Part shown: positions 8,479 to 17,392 of the stretch, in pieces
Numbering within the stretch: position 1 is the stretch's first letter
Layout: each line of letters opens with the position of its first letter
Assembly: GCA_964552465.1 (NCBI GenBank)
Contig: CAZKGR010000007.1
Span: forward strand, 73,517-137,516
Origin: BMS3BBIN04 sp964552465
GTDB taxonomy: Bacteria; Electryoneota; Electryoneia; Electryoneales; Electryoneaceae
Direction: 5' to 3'
Length of the DNA: 64,000 bases
Notes under the pieces: model-generated
Databases searched by the model: none
What the model was told of the DNA's origin: nothing
The model's input: only the letters and a program-made list of their open reading frames with translations
Translations under genes and position numbers: made by a program

Positions 8479-10015
8479 TTACGACAGCGTATTGGTCATA
8501 GACTTCGGATCGCAGTACACGCAATTGATCGCCCGTCGTATCCGTGAACGCGGAGTCTACGCGGAAATCCTGCCTTGCACAGCTGAATTGGACGATATCA
8601 AGGCCCACAATCCGGTCGCGCTGATCCTCTCGGGCGGTCCGGCTAGTTTATACGACGAAGACGCTCCGGCTGCTGATCCGGGCGTGCTGGAGTTGGACAT
8701 TCCAGTGCTCGGCATCTGCTACGGATTGCACTGGATCGCACGTGAAGCCGGTGGCGAAGTTCGGGGTTCTGACGCTGCTGAATACGGACGTCGAGTGGTC
8801 AACGTGCTCGACGATCACAGTCCGTTATTCGACGATGTCCCGACCGAGACGACGACGTGGATGAGTCACGGTGACCAGGTTGAACGTCTGCCGGACGGAT
8901 TCCGTCTCATCGGCAAATCGGACACCTGCCCGGTCGCTGCAATGGCGAACGATGATCGCAAGATTTACGCGTTGCAGTTCCATCCAGAAGTACGTCACTC
9001 GGTTGACGGTACGACCATTCTCAACAACTTTCTCGACAAGATTGTCGGCGCGAAGTCCGGCTGGTCGATGGCAGCATTCGAGGAAAAGGAAGTTGCGAAG
9101 GTCCGTGAACAGGTCGGTGACGGCTATGTCATCGGCGGTGTCAGCGGCGGGGTGGACAGCACGGTGATGGCGGCTCTGCTGCACCGCGCGATCGGCGACA
9201 AGTTCCTCGGCGTGTTTGTCGATAACGGCCTGTTACGCAAGGATGAGGTCGAGCAGGTTTACGACATCTTGCACAATCAGCTCGGTGTGAACCTGCTGGT
9301 TGTGGATGCGTCCGACCGTTTCCTCGATGGACTGGCGGGCGTGACCGATCCAGAGCAGAAGCGCAAGATCATCGGGCACACGTTTATTGAAGTATTCGAC
9401 GAAGAAGCGGTCAAGCATTCTGAGGCACAGTGGTTGGCGCAGGGGACGTTGTATCCGGACGTGATCGAGTCGGTTAGTTTCAAGGGTCCGTCGGTAACGA
9501 TCAAGTCGCATCATAACGTCGGCGGTTTGCCGGAACACATGAAACTGAAATTGATCGAACCGTTGCGCGAACTTTTCAAGGACGAAGTACGTGAACTGGG
9601 CAAGCGGCTGGGGATTCCGGAACATATCGTAAACCGGCACCCATTCCCGGGCCCGGGGCTGGCAGTGCGGATTCTGGGTGAGATCACGCGCGAACGGTTA
9701 GCGGTGTTGCGTGAGGCCGACGCGATCTTCATCCATGAATTGCGCGAATCGGGTTGGTACGATAAGGTCAGCCAGGCGTTGGCGGTGCTACTGCCGGTTA
9801 AATCGGTCGGTGTTATGGGTGACGCACGGACCTACGCCGATGTGATCGCTCTGCGCAGCGTGAACACGTGGGATTTCATGACGGCGGACTTCAGCGCGTT
9901 GCCGCATGATCTGCTCGGCAAAGTGTCGACTCGCATTATCAACGAGGTACGCGGCGTGAATCGGGTTGTCTACGATGTCAGCAGCAAGCCGCCGGCAACT
10001 GTGGAATGGGAGTAG
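8471..10015 (+). CDS. guaA: glutamine-hydrolysing GMP synthase
   Basis: GMP synthase, which converts XMP, ATP and glutamine to GMP in the last step of guanine nucleotide synthesis. The class I glutamine amidotransferase domain (1-190) has its nucleophile in GICYGLHW (C83) and FHPEV as the triad region. The ATP-pyrophosphatase domain has the PP-loop GGVSGGVDSTV. The C-terminal dimerisation domain ends NRVVYDVSSKPPATVEWE, the canonical guaA terminus. At 514 residues it is full length. It overlaps surE upstream and abuts the LpoA-like gene downstream. Confidence 0.97.
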   Translation: MADYDSVLVIDFGSQYTQLIARRIRERGVYAEILPCTAELDDIKAHNPVALILSGGPASLYDEDAPAADPGVLELDIPVLGICYGLHWIAREAGGEVRGSDAAEYGRRVVNVLDDHSPLFDDVPTETTTWMSHGDQVERLPDGFRLIGKSDTCPVAAMANDDRKIYALQFHPEVRHSVDGTTILNNFLDKIVGAKSGWSMAAFEEKEVAKVREQVGDGYVIGGVSGGVDSTVMAALLHRAIGDKFLGVFVDNGLLRKDEVEQVYDILHNQLGVNLLVVDASDRFLDGLAGVTDPEQKRKIIGHTFIEVFDEEAVKHSEAQWLAQGTLYPDVIESVSFKGPSVTIKSHHNVGGLPEHMKLKLIEPLRELFKDEVRELGKRLGIPEHIVNRHPFPGPGLAVRILGEITRERLAVLREADAIFIHELRESGWYDKVSQALAVLLPVKSVGVMGDARTYADVIALRSVNTWDFMTADFSALPHDLLGKVSTRIINEVRGVNRVVYDVSSKPPATVEWE

Positions 10016-10020
10016 TGGGG

Positions 10021-12153
10021 ATGATGCGAGGGGAACCATCGCTGATGGACTCTTACAAACAAGCCCGTGTTGCAAAAGAGTCAAACGCGGCTTACCGAAA
10101 CTTGGATGATCAACCGGTAGCCCGGCAACCCCGTTTGCCGGGGATGCTATTGATATGTGCCTTTCTCATCCTCATAACCGGTGCCGGTTTCGCTCAGCCC
10201 CTCCCACAAGAGCTTACCCAGGCTCAACGCGCATTGTCCGTTGGACAACCGTCAGAAGCGTTACGGATTTCTGAATCTTACATAGCGGCAAATCCGCGCA
10301 GTGACTATGTACTGGCAGCACGTTTGCTTGCTGGGCGGGCGGAATTGGCGTTGGACCGAGTCGATGATGCGCTGATGAGCGGCTACCGACTTCTGGATGC
10401 AGCCAGTGTGGACTCGCCATATCGCGCAGACGCGCACTACTTGATCGCGACGGCACATGAAGCCCGTGGGAATCATGTTGATGCCGCTCGGGAACTGGTG
10501 GCGGTGCTCGACGCGAATCCATCTTCGAGCTTGCAAGAACAGGCGCTTGACCATCTCGATCAGTTGCTGGATGGACCAGCGGCATATCGTGCTAATGAAC
10601 TGATGCTCGCCGCCCGCAACGAAGGCACACGCCGTATGCTGCGCCGACTATTACCGGTATCGGCAAACATCCCGGTGATAGGTCTGCTATTGCCCAATGA
10701 GGAAAGCGAATGGGAGCACGCTGACGATTTCATCGCTGGAGTTGAAGCTGCATTGGCAGTGTGGGAGTTGGACGGTGGTCAGCCGGTGCAGCTTGAGATA
10801 GAACGTGTCGCAGCCGAACCCACGCGTGCGGTGATGGCGTCGCGCAAACTGGTACGTGAATTCGGTGTGTGGGCATTAATAGCAGCTGGCTCGGAAGAGC
10901 TGACTGTCCCAGTGGCGGTTGAAGCGCAGGCAGCCGGAGTACCGGTGCTGCTTCCGGGACAGGGACGGACCGCATTGGAAGGGATTGGCCCGAGTGTGGT
11001 CCGGACAGTTGCCGACTGGCGTCTTGAAGGCGAACTAGCTGCGACGTATGCGGCAGATGTCCTCGGTATCAAGGTATTCGGTATTGTCGCGCCGTACACG
11101 GATCAGGGCCGCGAAAACGTAGCCGGTTTTCTAGACGTGCTTGAGCAGCGGGAAGATATCGAAATTCTCGATCAGGAGTGGTATCGTCCGGAAGAAGGCG
11201 TCAGCCTTGCGAATCAGTTCCGCAACCTGCGTACGATTGGTTTCAAGCGTGAGTTCCGTGAAGAGCTGATCGTAAAAGAGCTCGCGCGGCTGGATTCAAT
11301 TGCCACCGCGATGGACAGTTTGGGCCTGATCGAAGTTGATGCGCGGGTGGATTCGCTGGAAGTCACGATTGTCGACACGTTGGCCGATCACATTGTACTC
11401 CGTTCCCTGCCGATTGACAGCTTGATCCTGGCGGATGAAGATGTCGAACGTGAGTGGGAACAGCATTTGATCGAGGCGCGACAGACAATTGAATTCAAGA
11501 CGGGCAACATTGACTCGAATGCAATAGCGTTGGATGTGTTCGAGGCGTTGTACCTGCCAATCGAACCAAACACACTCAACTTCTTCAGCCCACAGTTCGC
11601 GTTCTACGAGTTCAACACAATACGTTTCGGAAATTCAGCCTGGTATCAGCCTGATGAATTGTTGCGTCATAAGCAATACGTGGAAAAGGTAGTTCTTACC
11701 ACCATGATGAACCTGCAGGCGAATAACGAACCTATGCTCGACTTGTACGGTCAAGTCAGCGACACGATGGGCACAGCCGTCGCGGAATGGCATGTGCACG
11801 GGTATGATGCCATGCGTCTGGTGCTCTGTGCAATGACTGATGGGCACTTGAACGATGAGGAACTGGTGTCGCGCGAGATTGTGCGCGAAGGTCCGCTGTC
11901 CATAGCGATGGGCTTGCGCAGATTGAAAGAAGCGAGTCTTGCCAGCGGCTCACAGCGTTTCGCGGATGAGTCGCCGGTTGGGTTAGGCTCATGGCTGATG
12001 TATGTGGATCGAGGAGTCGCTCGACCGCTATTTGATGGTCTGATGATCCCTGATTCATTAACTAGCGCTGAACCACCGGAGTGGGCGCTGCCATTGCTGC
12101 ACCTGGATTCTGACACATTGGACGGAAACCCCGAAACGGAAATCACTGAATGA
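10021..12153 (+). CDS. TPR plus periplasmic-binding-like protein (LpoA/YraM-type)
   Basis: Exported protein of about 710 residues. A hydrophobic segment MLLICAFLILITGAGFAQ is followed by TPR-like helices (about 70-200), then a type I periplasmic-binding fold (IPVIGLLLPNEES, ELTVPVAVEAQAAGVPVLLPGQG, TYAADVLGIKVFGIVAPYTDQG). This layout matches LpoA-like or leucine-binding-like proteins; whether it activates a penicillin-binding protein is inference. The start is uncertain. ATG 10021 has GGGAG 8 nt upstream, ATG 10006 overlaps guaA, and ATG 10144 begins directly at the hydrophobic segment but has no spaced ribosome-binding site. A GTAGCCCGGCA palindrome lies inside the N-terminal coding region at 10117-10146. 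Its end overlaps uppP by 4 nt. Confidence 0.75.
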   Translation: MMRGEPSLMDSYKQARVAKESNAAYRNLDDQPVARQPRLPGMLLICAFLILITGAGFAQPLPQELTQAQRALSVGQPSEALRISESYIAANPRSDYVLAARLLAGRAELALDRVDDALMSGYRLLDAASVDSPYRADAHYLIATAHEARGNHVDAARELVAVLDANPSSSLQEQALDHLDQLLDGPAAYRANELMLAARNEGTRRMLRRLLPVSANIPVIGLLLPNEESEWEHADDFIAGVEAALAVWELDGGQPVQLEIERVAAEPTRAVMASRKLVREFGVWALIAAGSEELTVPVAVEAQAAGVPVLLPGQGRTALEGIGPSVVRTVADWRLEGELAATYAADVLGIKVFGIVAPYTDQGRENVAGFLDVLEQREDIEILDQEWYRPEEGVSLANQFRNLRTIGFKREFREELIVKELARLDSIATAMDSLGLIEVDARVDSLEVTIVDTLADHIVLRSLPIDSLILADEDVEREWEQHLIEARQTIEFKTGNIDSNAIALDVFEALYLPIEPNTLNFFSPQFAFYEFNTIRFGNSAWYQPDELLRHKQYVEKVVLTTMMNLQANNEPMLDLYGQVSDTMGTAVAEWHVHGYDAMRLVLCAMTDGHLNDEELVSREIVREGPLSIAMGLRRLKEASLASGSQRFADESPVGLGSWLMYVDRGVARPLFDGLMIPDSLTSAEPPEWALPLLHLDSDTLDGNPETEITE
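10117..10146. repeat. GTAGCCCGGCA palindrome within the 5' coding region
   Basis: Arms CCCGGCAA / TTGCCGGG (8 bp) with loop CCCCGT, preceded by GTAG. It is the same family as 49797-49822 and the inverted copy at 49861-49891. Here it is read as VARQPRLPG just before the hydrophobic export segment of the LpoA-like protein. Confidence 0.75.
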
Positions 12154-12926
12154 ACGCGTGGCAAGCTGCCCTGCTCGGTCTTGTGCAGGGCTTGACTGAA
12201 TTCCTGCCGATCAGTTCTTCTGGACACCTTGTGTTGTTCAACCATTTTCTCGGTGTGATGGACGAGTCCATTGTGTTCGAGATCGCGGTACACCTCGGAA
12301 CGCTGATAGCTGTATTAGTCTACTTCCGTAAAGATCTGATCATGGTTTTCCGCGACTTTTTCATGGGCGGACCGGGACGTCGCGTTGGTTGGATGTTGAT
12401 CCTTGCGATGGTTCCAACCGCGCTTATCGGCTTTGGGTTCAAAGATTTTTTCGAAAGTATGTTTGTCGCGCCACGGTACGCATCCGCCGGTTTGCTGTTC
12501 ACCTCACTGATTTTGTTTCTATCCGAACGGGCACGTCCGGGATCTCGCAAGCTGACAGGGATTCGGGCTGTGGATGCATTGATTATCGGGACATTGCAGG
12601 GATTGGCGATCATACCCGGTGTCAGCCGCAGCGGATCGACAATTGCGGCAGGGTTATTCGCTGGATTAGATCGCGACACGGCAGCTCGTTTTTCATTCCT
12701 GCTTGCCATACCAGCCATCCTGGCAGCGGCGGTGTTGAACCTGAAGGATTTTGCCGCCATGCCCGTTGAGCTGGTGATGCCATCAATCGTCGGTTTCGTG
12801 ATTGCGATGATCAGTGGGTATGCTGCAATCTGGATGTTGATGCGGATAATTCGCACGAGCAAGCTGTATGTGTTTGTGATTTACACTTTGATTGTTGGTG
12901 TGATCGGCTTGGTTTTCCTGCCGTAA
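12150..12926 (+). CDS. uppP: undecaprenyl-diphosphate phosphatase (BacA type)
   Basis: Integral membrane phosphatase of 258 residues that recycles undecaprenyl pyrophosphate to the monophosphate carrier lipid used for peptidoglycan and O-antigen assembly. Both family signatures are present: LVQGLTEFLPISSSGHLVLF near residue 10 and IPGVSRSGSTIAAGL near 150, with about seven to eight membrane helices. ATGA overlap with the upstream gene indicates translational coupling. An intrinsic terminator follows, closing the surE-guaA-LpoA-like-uppP chain. Confidence 0.96.
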   Translation: MNAWQAALLGLVQGLTEFLPISSSGHLVLFNHFLGVMDESIVFEIAVHLGTLIAVLVYFRKDLIMVFRDFFMGGPGRRVGWMLILAMVPTALIGFGFKDFFESMFVAPRYASAGLLFTSLILFLSERARPGSRKLTGIRAVDALIIGTLQGLAIIPGVSRSGSTIAAGLFAGLDRDTAARFSFLLAIPAILAAAVLNLKDFAAMPVELVMPSIVGFVIAMISGYAAIWMLMRIIRTSKLYVFVIYTLIVGVIGLVFLP

Positions 12927-12950
12927 TGTTCGCTGTTTCATGCAACTTCC

Positions 12951-12985
12951 TGGGATGAATCTATAAGTTCATCCCATTTTTTCTC
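12951..12985 (+). terminator. intrinsic terminator after uppP
   Basis: Arms TGGGATGAA / TTCATCCCA with an 8-nt loop, followed directly by TTTTTTCTCTCTTTT. This is a textbook Rho-independent structure 24 nt past the uppP stop. Confidence 0.9.
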
Positions 12986-13220
12986 TCTTTTAGGTTGAAC
13001 TCTTCCGCTTAATTTCCTGATTCTGTTTCGTGCTTTTCAGCATATTTCGCGAGATGTAATGAATATTGGATATAGTATCGAAATAGCGCTGTTGGTCTCG
13101 TGTTTTTTTGCTTTCGGTTGCCGTCGATCTCCGCTCTCTTTCGGCTCTTTCGGGATCAAGAGTTCACCACTTACTTCCGATATAATGAACAAGGCGAGAA
13201 CATTTGGAGGGAGCAAAGTC

Positions 13221-13795
13221 ATGACGGTAGAACTGATACCCGGTGTGCAGACATCTCAACCATCAGAAATTGTCGAACAGCCGACGCAAGAAACAAAGAA
13301 TGTTCCTAAGGGCTGGGGTGTGCCAGATCATGCACCAGCGTGGGGATTTCGACGCCAGCATGATTCTGTTGAAATTTCATCTACTGGCCACGGTTTGTAT
13401 CTACGCGACGGCGAAGGCGGAACTGACGATGATCGGGAGAAGCCACCGAAACGTCGNNNNNNNNNNNNNNNNNNNNNNNNNNNNNNNNNNNNNNNNNNNN
13501 NNNNNNNNNNNNNNNNNNNNNNNNNNNNNNNNNNNNNNNNNNNNNNNNNNNNNNNNTACGCGACGGCGAAGGCGGAACTGACGATGATCGGGAGAAGCCA
13601 CCGAAACGTCGAGGAGTTGAAAGCAGTGAGCTGGATCCGACGGTCAACTCTGGTTCAACTCTGTATGGACTCCGTGACGGCGAAGGCGGAACTGACGATG
13701 ATCGGGAGAAGCCACCGAAACGTCGTGGAGTGGAAACAGGTCAACTCGATCCGCTGTTAAACAGAGTTTTTCAGAGCTACAACCTGTATGCCTGA
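13221..13795 (+). CDS. tandem-repeat hypothetical protein, interrupted by an assembly gap
   Basis: No family recognised. The ATG at 13221 follows GGAGGG at good spacing. The frame runs MTVELIPGVQ... into a unit LRDGEGGTDDDREKPPKR and then meets 100 Ns. The 55 bp before the gap (13402-13456) are repeated exactly after it (13557-13611). If that duplication and the Ns are collapsed, the frame continues without interruption to TGA 13793-13795. The result is a 139-residue protein with two acidic-basic units 38 residues apart (LRDGEGGTDDDREKPPKR, RGVE, LDP) and the tail VFQSYNLYA. More units may be hidden, since short reads cannot resolve such copies. There is no signal peptide from this start; an upstream ATG at 13059 would add a hydrophobic FFAFGC segment but has a weaker ribosome site. 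Confidence 0.6.
13402..13725 (+). repeat. 114-bp period coding tandem repeat with 50-bp invariant core
   Basis: The core GACGGCGAAGGCGG...CGTCG (50 bp) occurs at 13407-13456, 13562-13611 and 13676-13725. The first two share a full 55 bp and straddle the N gap, so they are probably one copy duplicated by assembly. The spacing of the last two is 114 bp, which is 38 codons. Confidence 0.75.
13457..13556. other. 100-N scaffold gap, probable k-mer-overlap artefact
   Basis: Exactly 100 Ns flanked by identical 55-bp ends. The second gap in the window (58899-58998) has the same 55-bp property, which points to contigs overlapping by an assembly k-mer of 55. Confidence 0.85.
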
Positions 13796-13817
13796 TACTT
13801 GGGTGATCGTGAATCCA

Positions 13818-13849
13818 GAAGCCCGAATCCAATTGGATTCGGGCTTTCT
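13818..13849. terminator. bidirectional terminator between convergent genes
   Basis: Arms AAGCCCGAATCC / GGATTCGGGCTT with loop AATT, ending in TTTC on the plus strand. It sits between the plus-strand repeat protein and the minus-strand phosphatase, whose 3' ends face each other. Confidence 0.75.
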
Positions 13850-13878
13850 CGCAACCAGATTTCGTAGCAAACGGAATT

Positions 13879-16500
13879 CTACTCTTCACTCTGTTCAGCG
13901 AGTGTGACATTGGTAATTTCCGGAACAATTCCATCTAGTCGAACGCGCGCGAGAACCATGGTGCAATCATCATCCAGATTTGGCTTGCCATGGAACTTGA
14001 GTACTTCGTTCTCCAAGTGTTCCACCAGCTCCTCGCAAGGCATATTATTTCGTCCCGCAATAAACTGTGAGATACGGTCTTCGCCGAACTCTTCGCCGAC
14101 ATCGTTCATCGCTTCAGAGATGCCGTCGGTGTAGAAGAAGATGCGATCACGTTCCTTCAATCGAACGGTTCCGACGCTGTATTCATATCCGGGTATCACT
14201 CCGAGGATTACTCCACCCACATCCAGCTCTTCGTTTTCATCATTATTACGGAACACAACAGGCGGGTTGTGACCGGCGTTGATGTATGTGAAGGTGGATA
14301 CTGCCGGATCAAAAACGCCGATTACGAAAGTGATGTACTCCTCGACAGGAGTGTTCTGACAGATTATATCATTAACACTGCCGACAAGATCTGTGAGATC
14401 GGCGTTGACCTTGACCAACGCACGCAGGCTGGCCTGCAGGTTAGCCATGATCAGCGCAGCGCCTGCACCTTTGCCGGATACGTCACCAAGTGCGATGACC
14501 GTTCGTCCGTCCGGTAGCGCAATCACGTCGAAGTAGTCACCCGCAACTTCCAAGCTGAACCGACTGCGCGCTCCGATGTCGAGACCTGGAGTATCCGGAA
14601 TATTCTGCGGCAGGAATCCTTCCTGGATGCTGCGTGCGAGCTTGAGCTCATCCTCGAGCCGTTTTTTCTCAATGTTTTCTTCCAGCAATCTCAAATTATC
14701 GGCAGTCAGCGCAACCTGCTGGATCATCGAATTCAAGCTGTGAACGATCTCCGGCGTATAATCCTGTCCACGTGTTGTGCGTCCCAGCGCAATGATTCCG
14801 ACCAGCCTTCCCCGGACGAACATCGGGATCAGCAAGTTCACTTTATTGAGTTTGATCCATAGAATCTGCTCTTCATTTAGTTCGATTCTGTCACTGGCCA
14901 TGGCTTCATCGAGCAGAACAGGCTTGCGGCTCGATTCCAGGTTGGCTAGCAAGTCGTCATTAATCGTAAACGGTGTGATCTCGCCTTGGAAAACCTGGAA
15001 TTCATCACCCATTTGGCGCAGGATCGGCAGCACCCGCTCAACTCCAGCAGCGTGGCGCAGACGTGTGCTGATTTGTTTCCACAGCGTCTCACGGTCAGGA
15101 GTGGAAGACAGCCGTTCAGTCAGATCTTCCAACATGGTGTTGATTTGATGACGTGTAGGATAAAGTCGGCGTTCAATTAAATCAGTCAGCTTGCGTTGTG
15201 CCGGATGCACAGCCAGTGTAAGTAGCATGGCTGCGAGGATCGTCGGCGTCCGACTCTCGACCTGCATGTTTTCGATCAACAAGTTGCCAATCAGATAAAC
15301 GATGACGAAGAACATTGCAAGGACAACGCCTGTGATCAGGAAGTGTCGTGTCCCCCGCCGCAACTTCGCCTCTACATCGAGCAGGCCATAACGGCTGAAC
15401 GCATAGAGGATGGTAATCGGCATTGCCAGAAGACAGAGCATGACGAGATTAACCAGTAACAGCGCTGCTTCGAGCCCCATATCGCCCAGATAGTTCGGGA
15501 AAGGAATGTTCAAAAGGGAGACGGTCAGCAAGGGGCCAAAGGCTATCATGCTGCCGAGCAGAACCAGCTTGGTCTGTCGTTTCTCCAGTGCATTTTGAGC
15601 ACGTCCGTGATGAATGCCGAGCAATGTGAATCCTGCGCCCAATTGAATCATCAGGTTGATGTTACCGATCAACTGGGTCAGATCTTCATTCCAGTTAGCA
15701 ATCCCTAAGATCATTACTGATACTGGGATTACATAACAAACAGCGTATCCAAGCCACGCTCTTTGCTGCATCAGCCGCGACTTATGCGGGAACAGCAAGT
15801 GCAGATTCAACCAGAACGCACCGATAAAGATGGTCGTTATTCCCAGAGTTTCACCGAGAAACGCTGGCAGCTCAACTATAATGGTGATGTAATAATCGTT
15901 GAGATAGCTGATCGCGAAGAGGACAAAGGATGACATGCTGAACGTGAAAAGTGCGAGCACACGTGCGCCGGCAGATTTGTATTGTCGGATCAGTGCGATG
16001 AATCCAACAGCCAGGAAACCGAATCCGATGAGGAATCGGAGGATGTGCATGCCCAGCATCATGAAGAACTGACCACGAGTAACGGCATTAGCTGTCAAGG
16101 TGGATGTTAATTCCCGACCTTCATGCTGATAGACAATGTCGATTGTGAATCCGACTGGCAGAGGTCTGGCAAGTAGAGAATCACGCACGGAATCCGAAGC
16201 GGGCAAGTTTCCCAGGACAAGCACTGTGTCACCGGACACAGGCGTATACTCGGCAGGAAAATCAACAGCCTCAATTTCATCAAGAACAAGGACACTGTCC
16301 TCGCCGGAAAGTGTGAAACTGGTGGCAATCTCCCCGGATGAACCCCAATTGCCAACTTTACTGCTGTCTCTCACCAAATGGGCAAACATGCCCATTGAAG
16401 TCCATATGCCGATGATGATCAGCAGTACAAGGTAAATACGATTACGCAAGTCTGTTTTCTCAATAGTCATGCTTGGTTTGGGCTCATGTGATGGCTTCAA
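13879..16500 (-). CDS. membrane PP2C/SpoIIE-family serine phosphatase with GAF domain
   Basis: Paralogue of the phosphatase at 4995-7481, 873 residues. Order: one N-terminal membrane helix (about 24-42), an extracytoplasmic PDZ-like region (about 50-150), about nine membrane helices (about 155-430), a GAF-like region (about 470-620), a coiled linker (LEENIEKKRLEDELKLARSI) and a SpoIIE/PP2C domain. Catalytic motifs are EVAGDYFD, LGDVSGKGAGA, NAGHNPP and FYTDGISEAM. The linker-plus-PP2C layout is that of RsbU-like output modules. The ligand of the membrane part and the phosphoprotein substrate are unknown. The gene lies 10 nt after the MBL-fold gene and is probably co-transcribed with it. The in-frame ATG at 16470 is an alternative start. 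Confidence 0.85.
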   Translation of the reverse strand: MKPSHEPKPSMTIEKTDLRNRIYLVLLIIIGIWTSMGMFAHLVRDSSKVGNWGSSGEIATSFTLSGEDSVLVLDEIEAVDFPAEYTPVSGDTVLVLGNLPASDSVRDSLLARPLPVGFTIDIVYQHEGRELTSTLTANAVTRGQFFMMLGMHILRFLIGFGFLAVGFIALIRQYKSAGARVLALFTFSMSSFVLFAISYLNDYYITIIVELPAFLGETLGITTIFIGAFWLNLHLLFPHKSRLMQQRAWLGYAVCYVIPVSVMILGIANWNEDLTQLIGNINLMIQLGAGFTLLGIHHGRAQNALEKRQTKLVLLGSMIAFGPLLTVSLLNIPFPNYLGDMGLEAALLLVNLVMLCLLAMPITILYAFSRYGLLDVEAKLRRGTRHFLITGVVLAMFFVIVYLIGNLLIENMQVESRTPTILAAMLLTLAVHPAQRKLTDLIERRLYPTRHQINTMLEDLTERLSSTPDRETLWKQISTRLRHAAGVERVLPILRQMGDEFQVFQGEITPFTINDDLLANLESSRKPVLLDEAMASDRIELNEEQILWIKLNKVNLLIPMFVRGRLVGIIALGRTTRGQDYTPEIVHSLNSMIQQVALTADNLRLLEENIEKKRLEDELKLARSIQEGFLPQNIPDTPGLDIGARSRFSLEVAGDYFDVIALPDGRTVIALGDVSGKGAGAALIMANLQASLRALVKVNADLTDLVGSVNDIICQNTPVEEYITFVIGVFDPAVSTFTYINAGHNPPVVFRNNDENEELDVGGVILGVIPGYEYSVGTVRLKERDRIFFYTDGISEAMNDVGEEFGEDRISQFIAGRNNMPCEELVEHLENEVLKFHGKPNLDDDCTMVLARVRLDGIVPEITNVTLAEQSEE

Positions 16501-16510
16501 CGTTCCAACA

Positions 16511-17152
16511 TCAATCTATTCCATGTTCTTTCTTGTATTCCAACCAGTTCTTTTTCAGCTCGACAAAATCTGCGAATTTCTTCTGCAACAGAAATGGGTT
16601 GTTCTTCTTCTCGTAGCCAATCATTGAGTGTGGTTTGACACCCACATCGTGACCGGGAAAAACTCGCGTGTCATCCGACAAGATCATCAGCTTTCTGTGC
16701 AGGGATTCGAATTGCGTTTTGGCCTGATCACCGAAGTCTGTTCCGCCAACCTTGCCAACAAATAGAGTATCTCCAGTGAACAGACTTTGTTCTATTAGGT
16801 AGCACACGGAATCTTCGGTGTGTCCCGGCGTGTGAAGAACGCGTATTTTGGTTTCCCCTAACGGGAGTTCTGCTCCATCTGACAGAGTTATTCCACTGAC
16901 GGGATCAGTCATTCCGAAGCTGAGTGCGGAACAACCTGTCAGGCGCTCCATTTCCTCATTTCCATTGGCGTGATCATGATGGTCATGTGTGTTCAGGATG
17001 TAGCCGACCTTCATCCCGAGTTCATCCACCCGATTATAAATGCGTTGGGGGTCAAAGCTGGGATCGATGATGGCTGCTAGGTGGGATTCCGGATCGCAGA
17101 TGATGTAGGCGAAATTCCGGTCACCGCCTGTCAGGATTTGTTCGACAAACAT
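16511..17152 (-). CDS. MBL-fold metallo-hydrolase, glyoxalase II/ETHE1-like
   Basis: Metallo-beta-lactamase fold hydrolase of 213 residues. Metal ligands are in THDHHDHANG (about 56-62), LHTPGHTEDS (about 110), FTGDTLFVGKVGGTDF (about 131) and FPGHDVG (about 163). The N-terminal MFVEQILTGGDRNFAYIICD and the short C-terminus fit the glyoxalase II / persulfide dioxygenase branch. One glutathione-thioester hydrolase residue set cannot be told from the dioxygenase set here, so the reaction is left open. Cytosolic, with no signal peptide. Confidence 0.85.
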   Translation of the reverse strand: MFVEQILTGGDRNFAYIICDPESHLAAIIDPSFDPQRIYNRVDELGMKVGYILNTHDHHDHANGNEEMERLTGCSALSFGMTDPVSGITLSDGAELPLGETKIRVLHTPGHTEDSVCYLIEQSLFTGDTLFVGKVGGTDFGDQAKTQFESLHRKLMILSDDTRVFPGHDVGVKPHSMIGYEKKNNPFLLQKKFADFVELKKNWLEYKKEHGID

Positions 17153-17392
17153 GGTTTTCCAAGTTTACACTGGTAGACATCGAATTTCGAGGAAAGTAAC
17201 TACATGACTTGGTAATTTCCTCTTGATTCTTGTGAAAATATGACAAGGCGTGCATCTGACAATCTCAAAAGATGATATTCGATGAGTATGTATGATCTTA
17301 GCGCTACTGTTGAGAACTATAGCACCCTGGCAAATTGAATAGGGGTGTTTGGTCATGATCAAGACTTACAACTCATCGCTCAGAGCAACCGT

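Noticed and set aside
13059..13220. Upstream extension of the repeat protein, with a lipobox-like FFAFGC
   Set aside because: Weak ribosome site compared with GGAGGG before 13221; possible but not preferred.
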